Assembly (NCBI RefSeq): GCF_003254575.1
Contig: NZ_QJUA01000007.1
Coordinates: 109,259-173,258, forward strand
DNA: 64,000 nt
Reading direction: 5' to 3'
DNA from: Mycobacterium kyogaense
GTDB taxonomy: Bacteria; Actinomycetota; Actinomycetes; Mycobacteriales; Mycobacteriaceae
A model generated the notes under the pieces. That model had not been told where the DNA came from and did not search any database. It saw only the letters and a list, made by a program, of their open reading frames with translations. Positions within the stretch are counted from its first letter, which is position 1. Each line of letters begins with the position of its first letter. Positions 35,969 through 45,158 of this stretch are shown here, one piece after another. The translations under genes were made by a program, and so were the position numbers.

Positions 35969-36679
35969 GTGAGCACTGAAACCCACGCCGACGAACCTCA
36001 TCTCGGTTCCGTTGCGGCCAAGCTGAATTGGTTGCGGGCCGGTGTCCTGGGGGCGAACGACGGGATCGTGTCGACCGCGGGACTCGTGGTCGGCGTCGCT
36101 GCGGCGACGGCCGAGCGGGGCCCGATCCTGACCGCCGGCATCGCTGGACTGGCCGCCGGCGCGGTGTCGATGGCGCTGGGTGAATACGTCTCGGTGAGCA
36201 CGCAGCGCGACACCGAGAAGGCGCTGCTGAACAAGGAGAGGCGCGAGCTCCGCGATGATCCCGCCGCAGAACTGGACGAACTCGCCGCCCTGTACGAGGC
36301 GAAGGGGTTGAACCCCGCCACCGCACGCACCGTCGCCGAGGAGCTCACCTCTCACGATGCGTTCACCGCGCATGCCGAGGCTGAATTGGGCATCACGCCA
36401 GGGGAGTTCACCAATCCGTGGCAGGCCGCCCTGTCCTCGGCACTGTCCTTCACCATCGGCGCACTGCTCCCCATCATCGCGATCCTTGCGCCGCCCACGT
36501 CGTTGCGAGTGCCGGTCACCGTGGTGGCCGTTCTCGCCGCACTTCTTCTCACCGGCGCGGTGTCGGCCGGACTCGGCGGCGCGCCCAAGCAACGCGCCTT
36601 GGCCCGCAACGTGATCGGCGGCGGCCTCGCACTGCTGATCACCTATGGAATCGGACACCTGGTCGGCGCCGCAGTGTAA
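35969..36679 (+). CDS. VIT1/CCC1-family metal transporter
   Basis: 236 residues. A first hydrophobic pair (LRAGVLGANDGIVSTAGLVVGVA, then GPILTAGIAGLAAGAVSMALGEYVSV) is followed by the cytoplasmic helical metal-binding loop with several Glu (KERRELRDDPAAELDELAAL) and three further membrane helices. Known members export Fe(II) or Mn(II) from the cytoplasm or store it. The GTG start is leaderless: TACGGT lies 6 bases upstream. Confidence 0.87.
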   Translation: MSTETHADEPHLGSVAAKLNWLRAGVLGANDGIVSTAGLVVGVAAATAERGPILTAGIAGLAAGAVSMALGEYVSVSTQRDTEKALLNKERRELRDDPAAELDELAALYEAKGLNPATARTVAEELTSHDAFTAHAEAELGITPGEFTNPWQAALSSALSFTIGALLPIIAILAPPTSLRVPVTVVAVLAALLLTGAVSAGLGGAPKQRALARNVIGGGLALLITYGIGHLVGAAV

Positions 36680-36695
36680 GGATCTCCGCGCGGGG

Positions 36696-36701
36696 TATAG
36701 A
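36696..36701 (+). promoter_or_regulatory. Leaderless-type -10 element of malQ
   Basis: TATAGA ends 6 bases before the GTG at 36708, inside the 28-base gap after the VIT1 gene. The spacing fits leaderless transcription, so malQ can be transcribed independently of the gene before it. Confidence 0.55.
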
Positions 36702-36707
36702 CCGGCG

Positions 36708-38696
36708 GTGACCACCGACCCCGCACCCGTGCCTGACGACCTGCGCCGGTTGGCCGATGCGCACGGCGTCGCGACTTTCTATCGCAACGAACGTCGCGAA
36801 CCGGTGAATGTCGATGCCGACGTCGTGATCCGTGTGCTCGGTCTTCTCGATGTGGAGGCCGGTACCGAGGCCCAGCGCCGCGCCGAGCTCACCCGTCTCG
36901 AGGAACGCGCGCGGGCCGGAGTGCTGCCGCCCACCATTGCGGTGCGCTTGACCGGACAGCCGAAGCCTGTCCCTCAGGCGATGCTGCTGATCGCCGAGGA
37001 CGGCTCGCGCATCGACGTGCACGACGAGATCCCGGCCGACCTGGCGCCGGGCTGGTATCAGCTGCACACGCGCGACGGCCAGGAGGTCACGGTGGTCGCC
37101 GCGCCGCCGACAGTGCCGACCGCGCCCGACACCTGGGGCTGGATGCTGCAGCTGTACGCGCTGCGCTCCGGACGCTCCTGGGGTATCGGCGACCTCGGCG
37201 ACCTGACCGAGTTCATTCGCTGGACCACCGCCGAACACGGTTGCGGCGCGGTACTTCTCAACCCGCTGCACGCACCCGGCCCGACCCATCCGGTGCAGCC
37301 CTCCCCCTACACGCCGTCGAGCCGGCGGTTCGCCGACCCGTTGGCGTTGCGGATCGAGGACCTACCGGCCTACGCCGGACTCGACCCCGCCACCCGCGCC
37401 GATGTCGACGCACTGCGTGTGTCCGCGAGCACGCCGCGCATCGACCACGACCTGGTGTGGGCGGCGAAGCGCTCGGCGCTGGAGCTGCTGTGGCACTCGG
37501 CCGGGCGACCTGATCCCCTGTCCGGCGACGCCTCTGCCGGGCTGCGCGATTGGGCCACGTACTGCGCGCTCGCCGAACGTCACGGTGGTCGGTGGAGCCG
37601 GTGGCCAGAAGCACTGCGCCAGGTCAACAGCGACGCAGTCGCAGCTGCCCGGCGAGAGTTGGCTCCCCGGTTGGCTTTTCACGCGTGGGTTCAGCAGCAG
37701 TGCGCAGCGCAACTCGGCTCGGTGCGGGAGACGGCGAAGGCATCCGGGATGGCGCTGGGAGTGCTCCACGACCTCGCCGTGGGCGTCGACGCAGACGGTG
37801 CCGACGCCTGGGCGCTTTCCGACGTGCTGGCCACCGGAGTGAGCATCGGCGCGCCGCCGGACAATTTCACGCCCCGCGGTCAGGACTGGGGGTTGCCGCC
37901 GTGGCGGCCGGATCGATTGGCGGCGAGCGGCTATGCGCCGTTGCGCGACATGCTGCGCGCCGTGCTCTCCCATGCCGACGGCCTGCGCATCGACCACGTC
38001 GCCGGGCTGTGGCGGCTGTGGTGGATACCGCCGGGCGATGGGCCCGACCGCGGTACCTACGTGCACTACGACGCCGAGGCGATGCTGGCCGTGTTGGCGC
38101 TGGAGGCGCACCGGGCCAACGCGACCGTGGTCGGCGAAGATCTGGGCACCGTCGAGCCGGAGGTGACACAGGCACTGGCGGACAACGAGATGCTGGGCTG
38201 CGCGGTGGCGTGGTTCACTCGCGACCTCGACGAGCCGAACGAGCCGTTGCTGCCGCCGGCGCGGTGGCCCGAACGGGCGGCGGCAAGCATCTCCACGCAC
38301 GATCTTCCGACCGCCGCCGGGTTCCTGGAGGGCGAGCATGTGCGGGCGCGCGCCGATCTGGGCCTGCTCGACGACGTGCCGGCAGAGCAGGCGAATGCCG
38401 ATGCCGAGCGCGCGGAATGGTTGGCGCTGTTGCGTTCTGAGGGGCTGCTCGGGGCCGAGGACTCTGATGAGACCGCGGTCGTCGTGGCGATGCACCGGCT
38501 GCTCGCGCGTACACCGAGCAGGCTCAAGCTGATCTCGCCCTACGACGTCATCGGTGAGGTGCGCCAGCCCAATCTGCCCGGCACCGTGGACGAGTACCCG
38601 AACTGGCGGCTACCGCTGCCCGAGACCCTCGAGGAGCTGCAGGCCGATCCGCGGGTCGCTGCGATCACCGCGGCATTTCGCCACCCACCCAACTGA
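36708..38696 (+). CDS. malQ: 4-alpha-glucanotransferase (amylomaltase, GH77)
   Basis: 662 residues. It transfers alpha-1,4-glucan segments between maltodextrins in glycogen and maltose metabolism. GH77 catalytic residues are present: the nucleophile Asp in GLRIDHVAGL, the acid/base Glu in VVGEDLGTV and the stabilising Asp in STHDLPT. An N-terminal extension of about 140 residues with beta-rich domains precedes the barrel (WGWMLQLYALRSGRSWGIGD), as in actinobacterial MalQ. No other glycogen gene is adjacent. The stop lies in an 18-base tandem repeat and a strong hairpin follows. Confidence 0.93.
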   Translation: MTTDPAPVPDDLRRLADAHGVATFYRNERREPVNVDADVVIRVLGLLDVEAGTEAQRRAELTRLEERARAGVLPPTIAVRLTGQPKPVPQAMLLIAEDGSRIDVHDEIPADLAPGWYQLHTRDGQEVTVVAAPPTVPTAPDTWGWMLQLYALRSGRSWGIGDLGDLTEFIRWTTAEHGCGAVLLNPLHAPGPTHPVQPSPYTPSSRRFADPLALRIEDLPAYAGLDPATRADVDALRVSASTPRIDHDLVWAAKRSALELLWHSAGRPDPLSGDASAGLRDWATYCALAERHGGRWSRWPEALRQVNSDAVAAARRELAPRLAFHAWVQQQCAAQLGSVRETAKASGMALGVLHDLAVGVDADGADAWALSDVLATGVSIGAPPDNFTPRGQDWGLPPWRPDRLAASGYAPLRDMLRAVLSHADGLRIDHVAGLWRLWWIPPGDGPDRGTYVHYDAEAMLAVLALEAHRANATVVGEDLGTVEPEVTQALADNEMLGCAVAWFTRDLDEPNEPLLPPARWPERAAASISTHDLPTAAGFLEGEHVRARADLGLLDDVPAEQANADAERAEWLALLRSEGLLGAEDSDETAVVVAMHRLLARTPSRLKLISPYDVIGEVRQPNLPGTVDEYPNWRLPLPETLEELQADPRVAAITAAFRHPPN

Positions 38697-38720
38697 CTAC
38701 GCCCACCCAACTGACTACGC
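38685..38720 (+). repeat. 18-base direct repeat spanning the malQ stop
   Basis: Two identical tandem copies of CCACCCAACTGACTACGC (38685-38702, 38703-38720), with a 4-base start of a third. The first copy encodes the last residues and stop of malQ; the second is untranslated and repeats the in-frame stop. Confidence 0.85.
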
Positions 38721-38755
38721 CCACACCAACGTTTGGGCGCGAAAACACGGCAATT

Positions 38756-38783
38756 CCCCGCCCAAACCTCGGTTTGGGCGGGG
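38756..38783. terminator. Bidirectional hairpin terminator
   Basis: Perfect 13-base stem (CCCCGCCCAAACC with its complement) closed by only two loop bases, between the convergent stops of malQ and the F420 oxidoreductase. A further copy of the GTTTGGGCG core lies at about 38730-38739. No long T-run. Confidence 0.75.
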
Positions 38784-38805
38784 TTCGGCGTCAGCCGAGG
38801 CCGTG

Positions 38806-39759
38806 TCAGCGGAACTGCGGTAACACGTCCTGCTGCCAGCTCGTGAAGAACCCGTCGAGATCCGGGCCGATCTGCTGCACGTAGACCTCGTCGACCCCGG
38901 CGTCGACGTACTGACGCACCTGAGCGACGTGCGCATCGACATCCGGACCGCATGTCACCGACTCGGCCACCATGTCGCGCGGCACCAGAGTCGAGGCCGC
39001 CATGAAGTCGCGGGGCCGCGGCAGGGTCTGCGCCAGCTGACCGGGCAGCGCCTCGTTGGCCCACAACCGGTGTGCGGCGTCGAGACCGGCGTCGGCATCG
39101 CGATCCCAGCTCACCTTCGTCCCTGCCTGCACCGGCTTGTCGCCGCCCCCGGACTCTCGGAACGCCTTGACCAGGTCGGCGTCGGGCATCGTCGTGCAGA
39201 ACCCGTCACCGATGCGGCCCGCCAATTCGGCTGCCTGCGTGCCGAATCCGGACACATAGATCGGCACCGGCTGCTCCGGACAGGTGTAGATGCGGGCCTC
39301 CTGCACCTCGTAGTGCTCACCGTGGTGACTGATCTCCTCGCCTCGGTGCAGCAACCGGATCACGTCGATCGCTTCCTCGAGCATCTCCAGCCGCACGCCC
39401 ACCGAGGGCCACGGGTCACCAAGAATGTGCTCGTTGAGCAGCTCGCCGCTCCCCACGCCCAACACGAACCGGCCGTCGAGTTGCACCGCGGCTGTCGCTG
39501 CGGCCTGGGCGATGATCGCCGGGTGGATGCGCATCGTCGGGCACGTCACCGCCGTGCTGACCGGCAGCGACGTCACTTGCGACAGCGCGCCGATGATGCC
39601 CCACACAAACGGGCTCTGGCCCTGCTCGTCGTTCCACGGGTGGAAGTGATCGGAGATCCACAGCGCCTCGAAGCCCGCGTCTTCCGCTCGTTTGGCCTGA
39701 TCGACCAGGCCTTGCGGGGTGAACTGTTCGCAGGACAGGAAGTAACCGATCTTTGCCAT
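38806..39759 (-). CDS. F420-dependent oxidoreductase, glucose-6-phosphate dehydrogenase-like
   Basis: 317 residues. MAKIGYFLSCEQFTPQGLVDQA, WISDHFHPWNDEQGQSPF and GSGELLNEHILGDPW match the F420-dependent glucose-6-phosphate dehydrogenase-related LLM group (TIGR03557-like). It is not clearly Fgd1 itself, so another alcohol or sugar substrate is possible. The ATG at 39759 is chosen over an upstream start because it begins the conserved strand. Confidence 0.83.
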   Translation of the reverse strand: MAKIGYFLSCEQFTPQGLVDQAKRAEDAGFEALWISDHFHPWNDEQGQSPFVWGIIGALSQVTSLPVSTAVTCPTMRIHPAIIAQAAATAAVQLDGRFVLGVGSGELLNEHILGDPWPSVGVRLEMLEEAIDVIRLLHRGEEISHHGEHYEVQEARIYTCPEQPVPIYVSGFGTQAAELAGRIGDGFCTTMPDADLVKAFRESGGGDKPVQAGTKVSWDRDADAGLDAAHRLWANEALPGQLAQTLPRPRDFMAASTLVPRDMVAESVTCGPDVDAHVAQVRQYVDAGVDEVYVQQIGPDLDGFFTSWQQDVLPQFR

Positions 39760-39879
39760 GCCGGCGCGGTTACCCCGCGGCGGTGTCACTATGCATGCGG
39801 GTTTGGCCGATCCCGACAGGGGAACGGCGTCGGGGTGAGCGCACCCGAGCTCGCGGGGATGTTCCGGTGGCAGTCGGCG

Positions 39880-41628
39880 CTACAGATCCAGCGCCAGCGG
39901 CTCGACGGGTGACGCGCAGCAGATGAGCACATTTCCGTCGGCGGGCGGCTCGAGCGGTTCGGGGTCGTAGCGCACCGATCCCGACAGCAGGGCCGTCTCG
40001 CAGTTGTGACAGACACCTGTGCGGCATGACCACCGGGTCGGGACGTCGCACGCCTCGGCGAGTTCGAGCAGGCTCACCCGGTTCGGTCCCCACGGCGCGG
40101 CCAGCCCGCTGCGCACGAACTGCACCTCAGGACCCGGTCCGGGCTCGCCCTCGGGTGGGTGCGGCGTGAGGGTCGTCGCGGCGATTCCGGGGGTGAGAGC
40201 CGGCCCAGCACCGAAGATCTCGGTGTGCACCCGCGACGGGTCCAGGCCGTGGGAGAGCAGTGCCGCCTCCATCCCGGCCATGAAGGGCTGCGGTCCGCAC
40301 ACGTAGGCGGCGGCCTCGCGAGGGATGTCCAGCTCCTCGAGTGTCGCCGCCGAGAGCCGGCCGGGCTCGCTGAAGTCGACCCCTGCCCGGTCTGTCGGTG
40401 CGGGCCGGCTGTAGGCGACGTGAGAGACCGCGTGCGGCAGTGCTTTCAGCGCATTTTGGGCTTCGGTGGCGAACGCGTGGTCGGCGCCGTTGCGCGCGCC
40501 GTGCAGCCACCACACCGGGCGGGTGGATGCAGCTGCGACCAGTGCGTTGAGCATCGACAGCACCGGCGTGACCCCGACTCCGGCGGAGACGAGGACCACG
40601 GGCGACTCGTCGTCGGCCAACCAGAACGTGCCACGCGGCGCGGCGACGTCGAGTGAGTCACCTGGATGCAGCTGCGTGTGCAGGTATTCGCTTGCCGCGC
40701 CGTGCGGTTCGCGCTTGACACCGATGCGGTAGGCCGGACTACCCGGCGCGTTGCACAGCGAATAGGTACGGATCAGGGCGGGCGCTTGGCCGCTGCGCGG
40801 CAACCGGACCGTGACCGATTGGCCGGCAAGCCATCTCGGCAGCGGCGCGTCCGCCGGATCGGCGAGCACGACCGAACGGACCGACCGGCTTTCCTCGACC
40901 ACGTCGCGCACGATCAGTGACCGGAAGCCGGTCCAGGCGGGCGGCGGACCAGCGGCGGCCAGACCGGGGTTGCCGGTATCGGCCCCGTCGTGGTCGGCCA
41001 GGGCGCGCAGCGAACCCTGCCAGCCCGGGCTGAGGGCGGGGATGCGCAGCGCCCGGGCGAGTCCGTCGCGAGCATGGCCGGGAAGGTAGAGCAGCGCGTC
41101 GATCTCGGCGACGGTCATCTGTTCGGGGCCGTCGGCGATCTTGACGATCTCCTGCCCGGCTTCGACATCGCCCTCCGTGATCACCCGGCAGTAGAACCCG
41201 GGTCGGCGGTGCGCAACCAGCAGTGCGGCCATTCGCGGCTCCCCGATCCGCATCCCGGCCCGATAGCAGGTGACGCGGGGCTGGGTGACCTCGAGAACCG
41301 CGTCACCCACGCGGTAGCGGTCACCGATGCACACCTCGTCGTCGGGCAGACCCTCCACGGTGAGGTTCTCGCCCAGCAGTCCCGGCACCAGGTCGTCACG
41401 GCCGAACTCCTGTGCCCAATGCCGGTAGGAATCCATTTGATACACGAGCACGGCGCGGTTCTCGCCGCCGTGCCCGCCGAGATCGCCCTGTCCGTCACCG
41501 TCGATGTTGAGCCGGCGAATCCGCCGCGGCCCGGTGACGGGATCTTTCCACGCTCCGGTGTAGACGGTGCGATCGTTCCACGACACGTCGCGGGGCATGC
41601 CCACGTTCACCGATACCAGGGTGGCCAC
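39880..41628 (-). CDS. MOSC / ferredoxin-NADP reductase-like / 2Fe-2S fusion protein
   Basis: 582 residues in three parts: an N-terminal MOSC domain (YiiM-like; Cys in PRVTCYRAGMRIG, about residues 115-130), a flavin- and NAD(P)-binding reductase (RTYSLCNAPG, SAGVGVTPVLSMLNAL, YVCGPQPFM) and a C-terminal plant-type [2Fe-2S] domain (SCRTGVCHNCETALLSG, later ICC). MOSC domains bind molybdenum cofactor or thiolated substrates such as hydroxylated bases. The fusion suggests NADPH-driven electron flow to the MOSC site, as in YiiM/YcbX-type N-hydroxy reductases. The GTG at 41628 is divergent from the GAF-ANTAR gene. Confidence 0.87.
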   Translation of the reverse strand: MATLVSVNVGMPRDVSWNDRTVYTGAWKDPVTGPRRIRRLNIDGDGQGDLGGHGGENRAVLVYQMDSYRHWAQEFGRDDLVPGLLGENLTVEGLPDDEVCIGDRYRVGDAVLEVTQPRVTCYRAGMRIGEPRMAALLVAHRRPGFYCRVITEGDVEAGQEIVKIADGPEQMTVAEIDALLYLPGHARDGLARALRIPALSPGWQGSLRALADHDGADTGNPGLAAAGPPPAWTGFRSLIVRDVVEESRSVRSVVLADPADAPLPRWLAGQSVTVRLPRSGQAPALIRTYSLCNAPGSPAYRIGVKREPHGAASEYLHTQLHPGDSLDVAAPRGTFWLADDESPVVLVSAGVGVTPVLSMLNALVAAASTRPVWWLHGARNGADHAFATEAQNALKALPHAVSHVAYSRPAPTDRAGVDFSEPGRLSAATLEELDIPREAAAYVCGPQPFMAGMEAALLSHGLDPSRVHTEIFGAGPALTPGIAATTLTPHPPEGEPGPGPEVQFVRSGLAAPWGPNRVSLLELAEACDVPTRWSCRTGVCHNCETALLSGSVRYDPEPLEPPADGNVLICCASPVEPLALDL

Positions 41629-41710
41629 TTCGCCATCTTCGCTCCCCCGCTGCCGCAAAACAGGTGAAACGCCCGCGCATGACGGACGTGGTGTCGGGTA
41701 GGAGCCCATC

Positions 41711-42430
41711 ATGACCGCTCCCCAGTCGCAGCCCGATATGGAACTGGCCGGCATCTTCGCCAGCCTGGCCGGCGTCCTGCTGACCGAGACCACCGTGGCC
41801 TCGGCCCTGGCCACCCTGACGTCGGTGGCCGCCGACACGATCGGCGGCAGCGCGGGAGCCGGTCTCACCGTGCTGGACGCGCAAGGCCGGCGCATCACCT
41901 CGGCGGCCACCGACCCCATCGTCGGACAGCTCGACGATCTGCAGTACCAACTCGACGAGGGGCCGTGTCTCACTGCATGGCGCGAGAGCCGCGTCGTCCG
42001 GACGGAGCCCGATACAGATGAACAGAGATGGCCGTCGTGGATCCGCGCGGCGCGTGCGCTGGGGATGCAATCGTTCCTCAGCGCTGCACTCGTGGTCGGC
42101 GAGCGGCCCCTGGGAGCCATCAAGGTGTACTCCACGACGGTAGATGCCTACTCCGACAGGGATGCAGACCTTTTGCGCCGCTTCGCACGTCAAGCAGCGA
42201 TCTTCGTCAGCAATGCGCTGACGGTGCAGGCCGCTGAGCAGATGAGCGACACGCTGAAGAACACAATGCGTGATCGCGACGTCGTGGCGATGGCACGGGG
42301 GATCCTGATGGCGCGCAATCGGATCGGTCAGGACGAGGCGTTTCGCCGCCTCGTCGTGGAGTCCCACGGCAGCCGCCGCGTCCTGACCCAGGTAGCCGAG
42401 CGGGTCGTCGCTTCGGCGACGGAGGGGTGA
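41711..42430 (+). CDS. GAF and ANTAR domain protein
   Basis: 239 residues. The GAF domain (about 25-165) contains QLDEGPCLTAWRE and a small-molecule pocket pattern. The ANTAR RNA-binding domain (about 180-235) has DVVAMARGILMARNRIGQDEAF, with the usual three-helix form. ANTAR proteins act as antiterminators by binding paired RNA hexaloops. The signal is unknown. Its stop overlaps the following gene's GTG by 4 bases, so the pair is coupled. Confidence 0.9.
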   Translation: MTAPQSQPDMELAGIFASLAGVLLTETTVASALATLTSVAADTIGGSAGAGLTVLDAQGRRITSAATDPIVGQLDDLQYQLDEGPCLTAWRESRVVRTEPDTDEQRWPSWIRAARALGMQSFLSAALVVGERPLGAIKVYSTTVDAYSDRDADLLRRFARQAAIFVSNALTVQAAEQMSDTLKNTMRDRDVVAMARGILMARNRIGQDEAFRRLVVESHGSRRVLTQVAERVVASATEG

Positions 42431-42729
42431 GCGGACCGGTGGCCACCCCGGGTGACGTACAGGAACGGTTTCGGCGGGCCTTCGAATCGACTGGTCTGAC
42501 GATCGCAGATCTGTGGCTGCGCTACTTCGCGTACGGCGGTGTCGCGAGCCGTTTCGAACTCGACGCCTATCTCAACGGTGCCCTGGCGCTGCCTCCGTTG
42601 CAGCACGACATCGTCGCGCAGGCGATCAACGAACGACTCGGTGAGATCGCCCCGCCACGTGCCCCCTACAGCGTCGAATTCAGCGAGGCGGAAGGCGCGC
42701 TCGACGACGAAGATCCACAGGAAGGGTAG
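42427..42729 (+). CDS. Conserved hypothetical protein coupled to GAF-ANTAR gene
   Basis: 100 residues, predicted mostly helical (VQERFRRAFESTGLTIADLW, then LQHDIVAQAINERLGE) with an acidic tail. It has no signal or membrane helix. The GTGA overlap with the GAF-ANTAR gene indicates a linked function, perhaps as a partner or output protein. No family is recognised. Confidence 0.65.
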   Translation: MSGPVATPGDVQERFRRAFESTGLTIADLWLRYFAYGGVASRFELDAYLNGALALPPLQHDIVAQAINERLGEIAPPRAPYSVEFSEAEGALDDEDPQEG

Positions 42730-42760
42730 GAAGGGCGGCCCCCTGCGCTAAGACAGACAG

Positions 42761-44017
42761 ATGGCCGACACCGTCCGCCCACCCGGGGCGCCGACCGCGT
42801 TCCGCTACCCCGAGGTGGGCGACCGCCGCGCGCGGCTGCGCAGCGGCATCCGTCGGCTGACGGGCATCGACCCGTTCCCGTCCCACGCCGTGGCCCGGGC
42901 GTTCATGACCGGCCTCACCGAGGGCGATCCGGTGGCCGAGCGCTTCGTCGCCGAGACCTACCACGGGGAGCTCGGCGCCCGTCGGGCCCGCGATCTCGTC
43001 GAGCAGGCGCAACGCCACGGCATCGACAGCCTGCCCGAGGCACCGGAGTCGATGCAGGCGCTGTTCGCGGAGTTCGAGCAGCAGCCCGATTGGCTGGACC
43101 CCGAACTGGTCGAGCAGGGCGCTGCGGTGTGGCGACGGTGGGCGTATGCGCTGGGCGCGCTCGGCAACGCCGGCACCACCGACACCTACACCGAAGGCTG
43201 GCTCGCGGTCCCGCTGTCGCTGTCCGGCGGGTACGCGGGCCAGCGCGCGCTGCATCGCTACCTGGAGACGTCACGCTGGTGGATCGAGGTGTGCCGCCCG
43301 GGCGCGCTGCTGACCCCCGGCTCGCTCGGTCGGCAGATCTCTCTGCACGTGCGCATCATGCACGTCAGCGTCCGCGAGCGGGTGCGCCAGCACCCGGAGT
43401 GGGACACCGCGCGGTGGGGCTTGCCGATCAGCCAGTCCGCGATGCTGCTCACGCTGCTCGGTGGCAGTGTCGCGCCCGCGCTCGGGCTGTTCCTGCTCGG
43501 CCACGTGACCTCCCCCGCCGAGATGCGCGCGGTGCTGCACTTCAACCGCTACTGCGGCCATCTCGTCGGCGTGCGGTGTGACGGCTACTTCCCCGAGACC
43601 GTCACCGACGCGTGGCGCATCCTACTGATGGCGGATTCGGCCCGCAGTCACGACAGCGGTTCCAGCGGCACCGAATTGGTCGAGTCGTTCGTGCCCGCAT
43701 TCGCGCCGACCACCGCGCATCGGGGGCTCGGCCGGCTCCGCGCCGAGTACCACTATCGCGTGCAAGCCGGCTACCTCGGCCTCTACATGCTGCCGTGGAA
43801 TCGCCGCCGCTATCGGCTCCCGTCGGCGCTGCCCGGAGTCGCGCTCCTGCTCGCGCGGGCACCGGCCATCACCGCGCTCGAGATCGGCCGCCGCGTCTGC
43901 CCGCCCCTGGATCGATGGTGGCAGCGCACCAACCTGCACCGGTGGGAACGCTGGCTCTCGTGGCAGTCGGCCGGCAAGGCGGCCCAGTTCGAGGCGGCGG
44001 TTCCGCTGCGCCGCTGA
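42761..44017 (+). CDS. MpaB/rubber-oxygenase family (DUF2236) protein
   Basis: 418 residues of the DUF2236 fold shared by latex-clearing oxygenase Lcp and fungal MpaB, which are heme-dependent. The conserved region SLGRQISLHVRIMHVSVRERV holds the putative axial His. Several other His/Tyr residues lie in helices (HFNRYCGHLVGVR). An isoprenoid-cleaving oxygenase activity is possible but unproven. TAAGAC six bases upstream of the ATG indicates a leaderless transcript separate from the GAF-ANTAR pair. Confidence 0.8.
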   Translation: MADTVRPPGAPTAFRYPEVGDRRARLRSGIRRLTGIDPFPSHAVARAFMTGLTEGDPVAERFVAETYHGELGARRARDLVEQAQRHGIDSLPEAPESMQALFAEFEQQPDWLDPELVEQGAAVWRRWAYALGALGNAGTTDTYTEGWLAVPLSLSGGYAGQRALHRYLETSRWWIEVCRPGALLTPGSLGRQISLHVRIMHVSVRERVRQHPEWDTARWGLPISQSAMLLTLLGGSVAPALGLFLLGHVTSPAEMRAVLHFNRYCGHLVGVRCDGYFPETVTDAWRILLMADSARSHDSGSSGTELVESFVPAFAPTTAHRGLGRLRAEYHYRVQAGYLGLYMLPWNRRRYRLPSALPGVALLLARAPAITALEIGRRVCPPLDRWWQRTNLHRWERWLSWQSAGKAAQFEAAVPLRR

Positions 44018-44056
44018 CTCTCGTGGACCCGCGGGCCGCGCGCCTACGATGGACGG

Positions 44057-45127
44057 ATGGCCGAGCAATTCGCGATCCCGGACGTCCCCTTCACCCACGA
44101 CCCCTGGGTCGCCTCGGCGCAGCGCTACAGCGAGATGCCCTACCGGCGGGTGGGTTCGTCGGGGCTTCTGCTGCCGGCGATCTCGCTGGGCCTCTGGTAC
44201 AACTTCGGCGACAACCGGCCGTTCGACACCCAACGAGAAGTGTTGCGGCACGCCTTCGATCGTGGCATCACCCACTTCGACCTGGCCAACAACTACGGCC
44301 CACCGTACGGTTCGGCGGAGGAGAACTTCGGCCGCATGCTGCGCCGCGATTTCAAGCCCTACCGCAACGAACTGCTGATCTCGACGAAGGCCGGCTGGGA
44401 CATGTGGCCCGGCCCCTACGGTCAGCTCGGCGGCCGTACCTATGTCCTCAACAGCCTCGACGAATCCCTGGACCGACTGGGGCTGGACTATGTCGACATC
44501 TTCTACTCCCATCGCATCGACCCTCGCACTCCGCTGGAGGAGACGATCGGCGCGCTGGACACCGCGGTGCGCACCGGCAAGGCACGCTACGTCGGCATCT
44601 CGTCGTACTCACAGGCGAAAACGGCCGAAGCCGCCGCTATCGCAAAGAGTTTGGGCACGCCGCTGGTGATCCACCAGCCGTCGTACTCACTCCTCAATCG
44701 GTGGATCGAGGACGGTCTCACCGCCGAGTTGAACACCGCGGGCATGGGCGCGATCGCGTTCACCGCGCTGGCGCAGGGTCTGCTCACCGACCGTTATCTG
44801 ACGCAGCCGGCCGACGGTGTGGAGCGTGCCACCGCGCGCCCGACGTTCGACGACGAGCAGGTCACCGATGACGTTCTCCAGCGGCTGCGCGGCCTCGCCG
44901 ACATCGCCGAGCGCCGCGGCCAGTCGCTGGCCCAGCTGGCGTTGGCGTGGGTGCTGCGTGAGCCGACCGTGGCGTCGACGCTGATCGGTGCGTCGAGCGT
45001 GGCCCAACTCGACGAGAACCTCGGCGCGCTGAAGAACCTGGTTTTCACCGATGAGGAGCTCGCCGAAATCGACCAGTACGCCATCGAATCCGGCATCGAC
45101 CTGTGGCGGGAGAGTTCTGACGTCTGA
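44057..45127 (+). CDS. Aldo-keto reductase, L-glyceraldehyde-3-phosphate reductase-like
   Basis: 356-residue (beta/alpha)8 NADPH-dependent reductase resembling YghZ. The catalytic tetrad is visible: Asp and Tyr in FDLANNYGPPYGSAE, Lys in LISTKAGW and His in FYSHRID. The cofactor-binding C-terminal part includes LIGASSVAQLDENL. TACGAT lies 6 bases before the ATG (leaderless). It probably reduces reactive aldehydes such as methylglyoxal. Confidence 0.9.
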   Translation: MAEQFAIPDVPFTHDPWVASAQRYSEMPYRRVGSSGLLLPAISLGLWYNFGDNRPFDTQREVLRHAFDRGITHFDLANNYGPPYGSAEENFGRMLRRDFKPYRNELLISTKAGWDMWPGPYGQLGGRTYVLNSLDESLDRLGLDYVDIFYSHRIDPRTPLEETIGALDTAVRTGKARYVGISSYSQAKTAEAAAIAKSLGTPLVIHQPSYSLLNRWIEDGLTAELNTAGMGAIAFTALAQGLLTDRYLTQPADGVERATARPTFDDEQVTDDVLQRLRGLADIAERRGQSLAQLALAWVLREPTVASTLIGASSVAQLDENLGALKNLVFTDEELAEIDQYAIESGIDLWRESSDV

Positions 45128-45158
45128 GCGTGTTTCGCTCGAGACGCTGGGCGCCTGG

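Noticed and set aside
41675..41700. GGGTA before the GAF-ANTAR gene as a SigF promoter
   Set aside because: No GTTT-type -35 box lies at the 15-17 base spacing.
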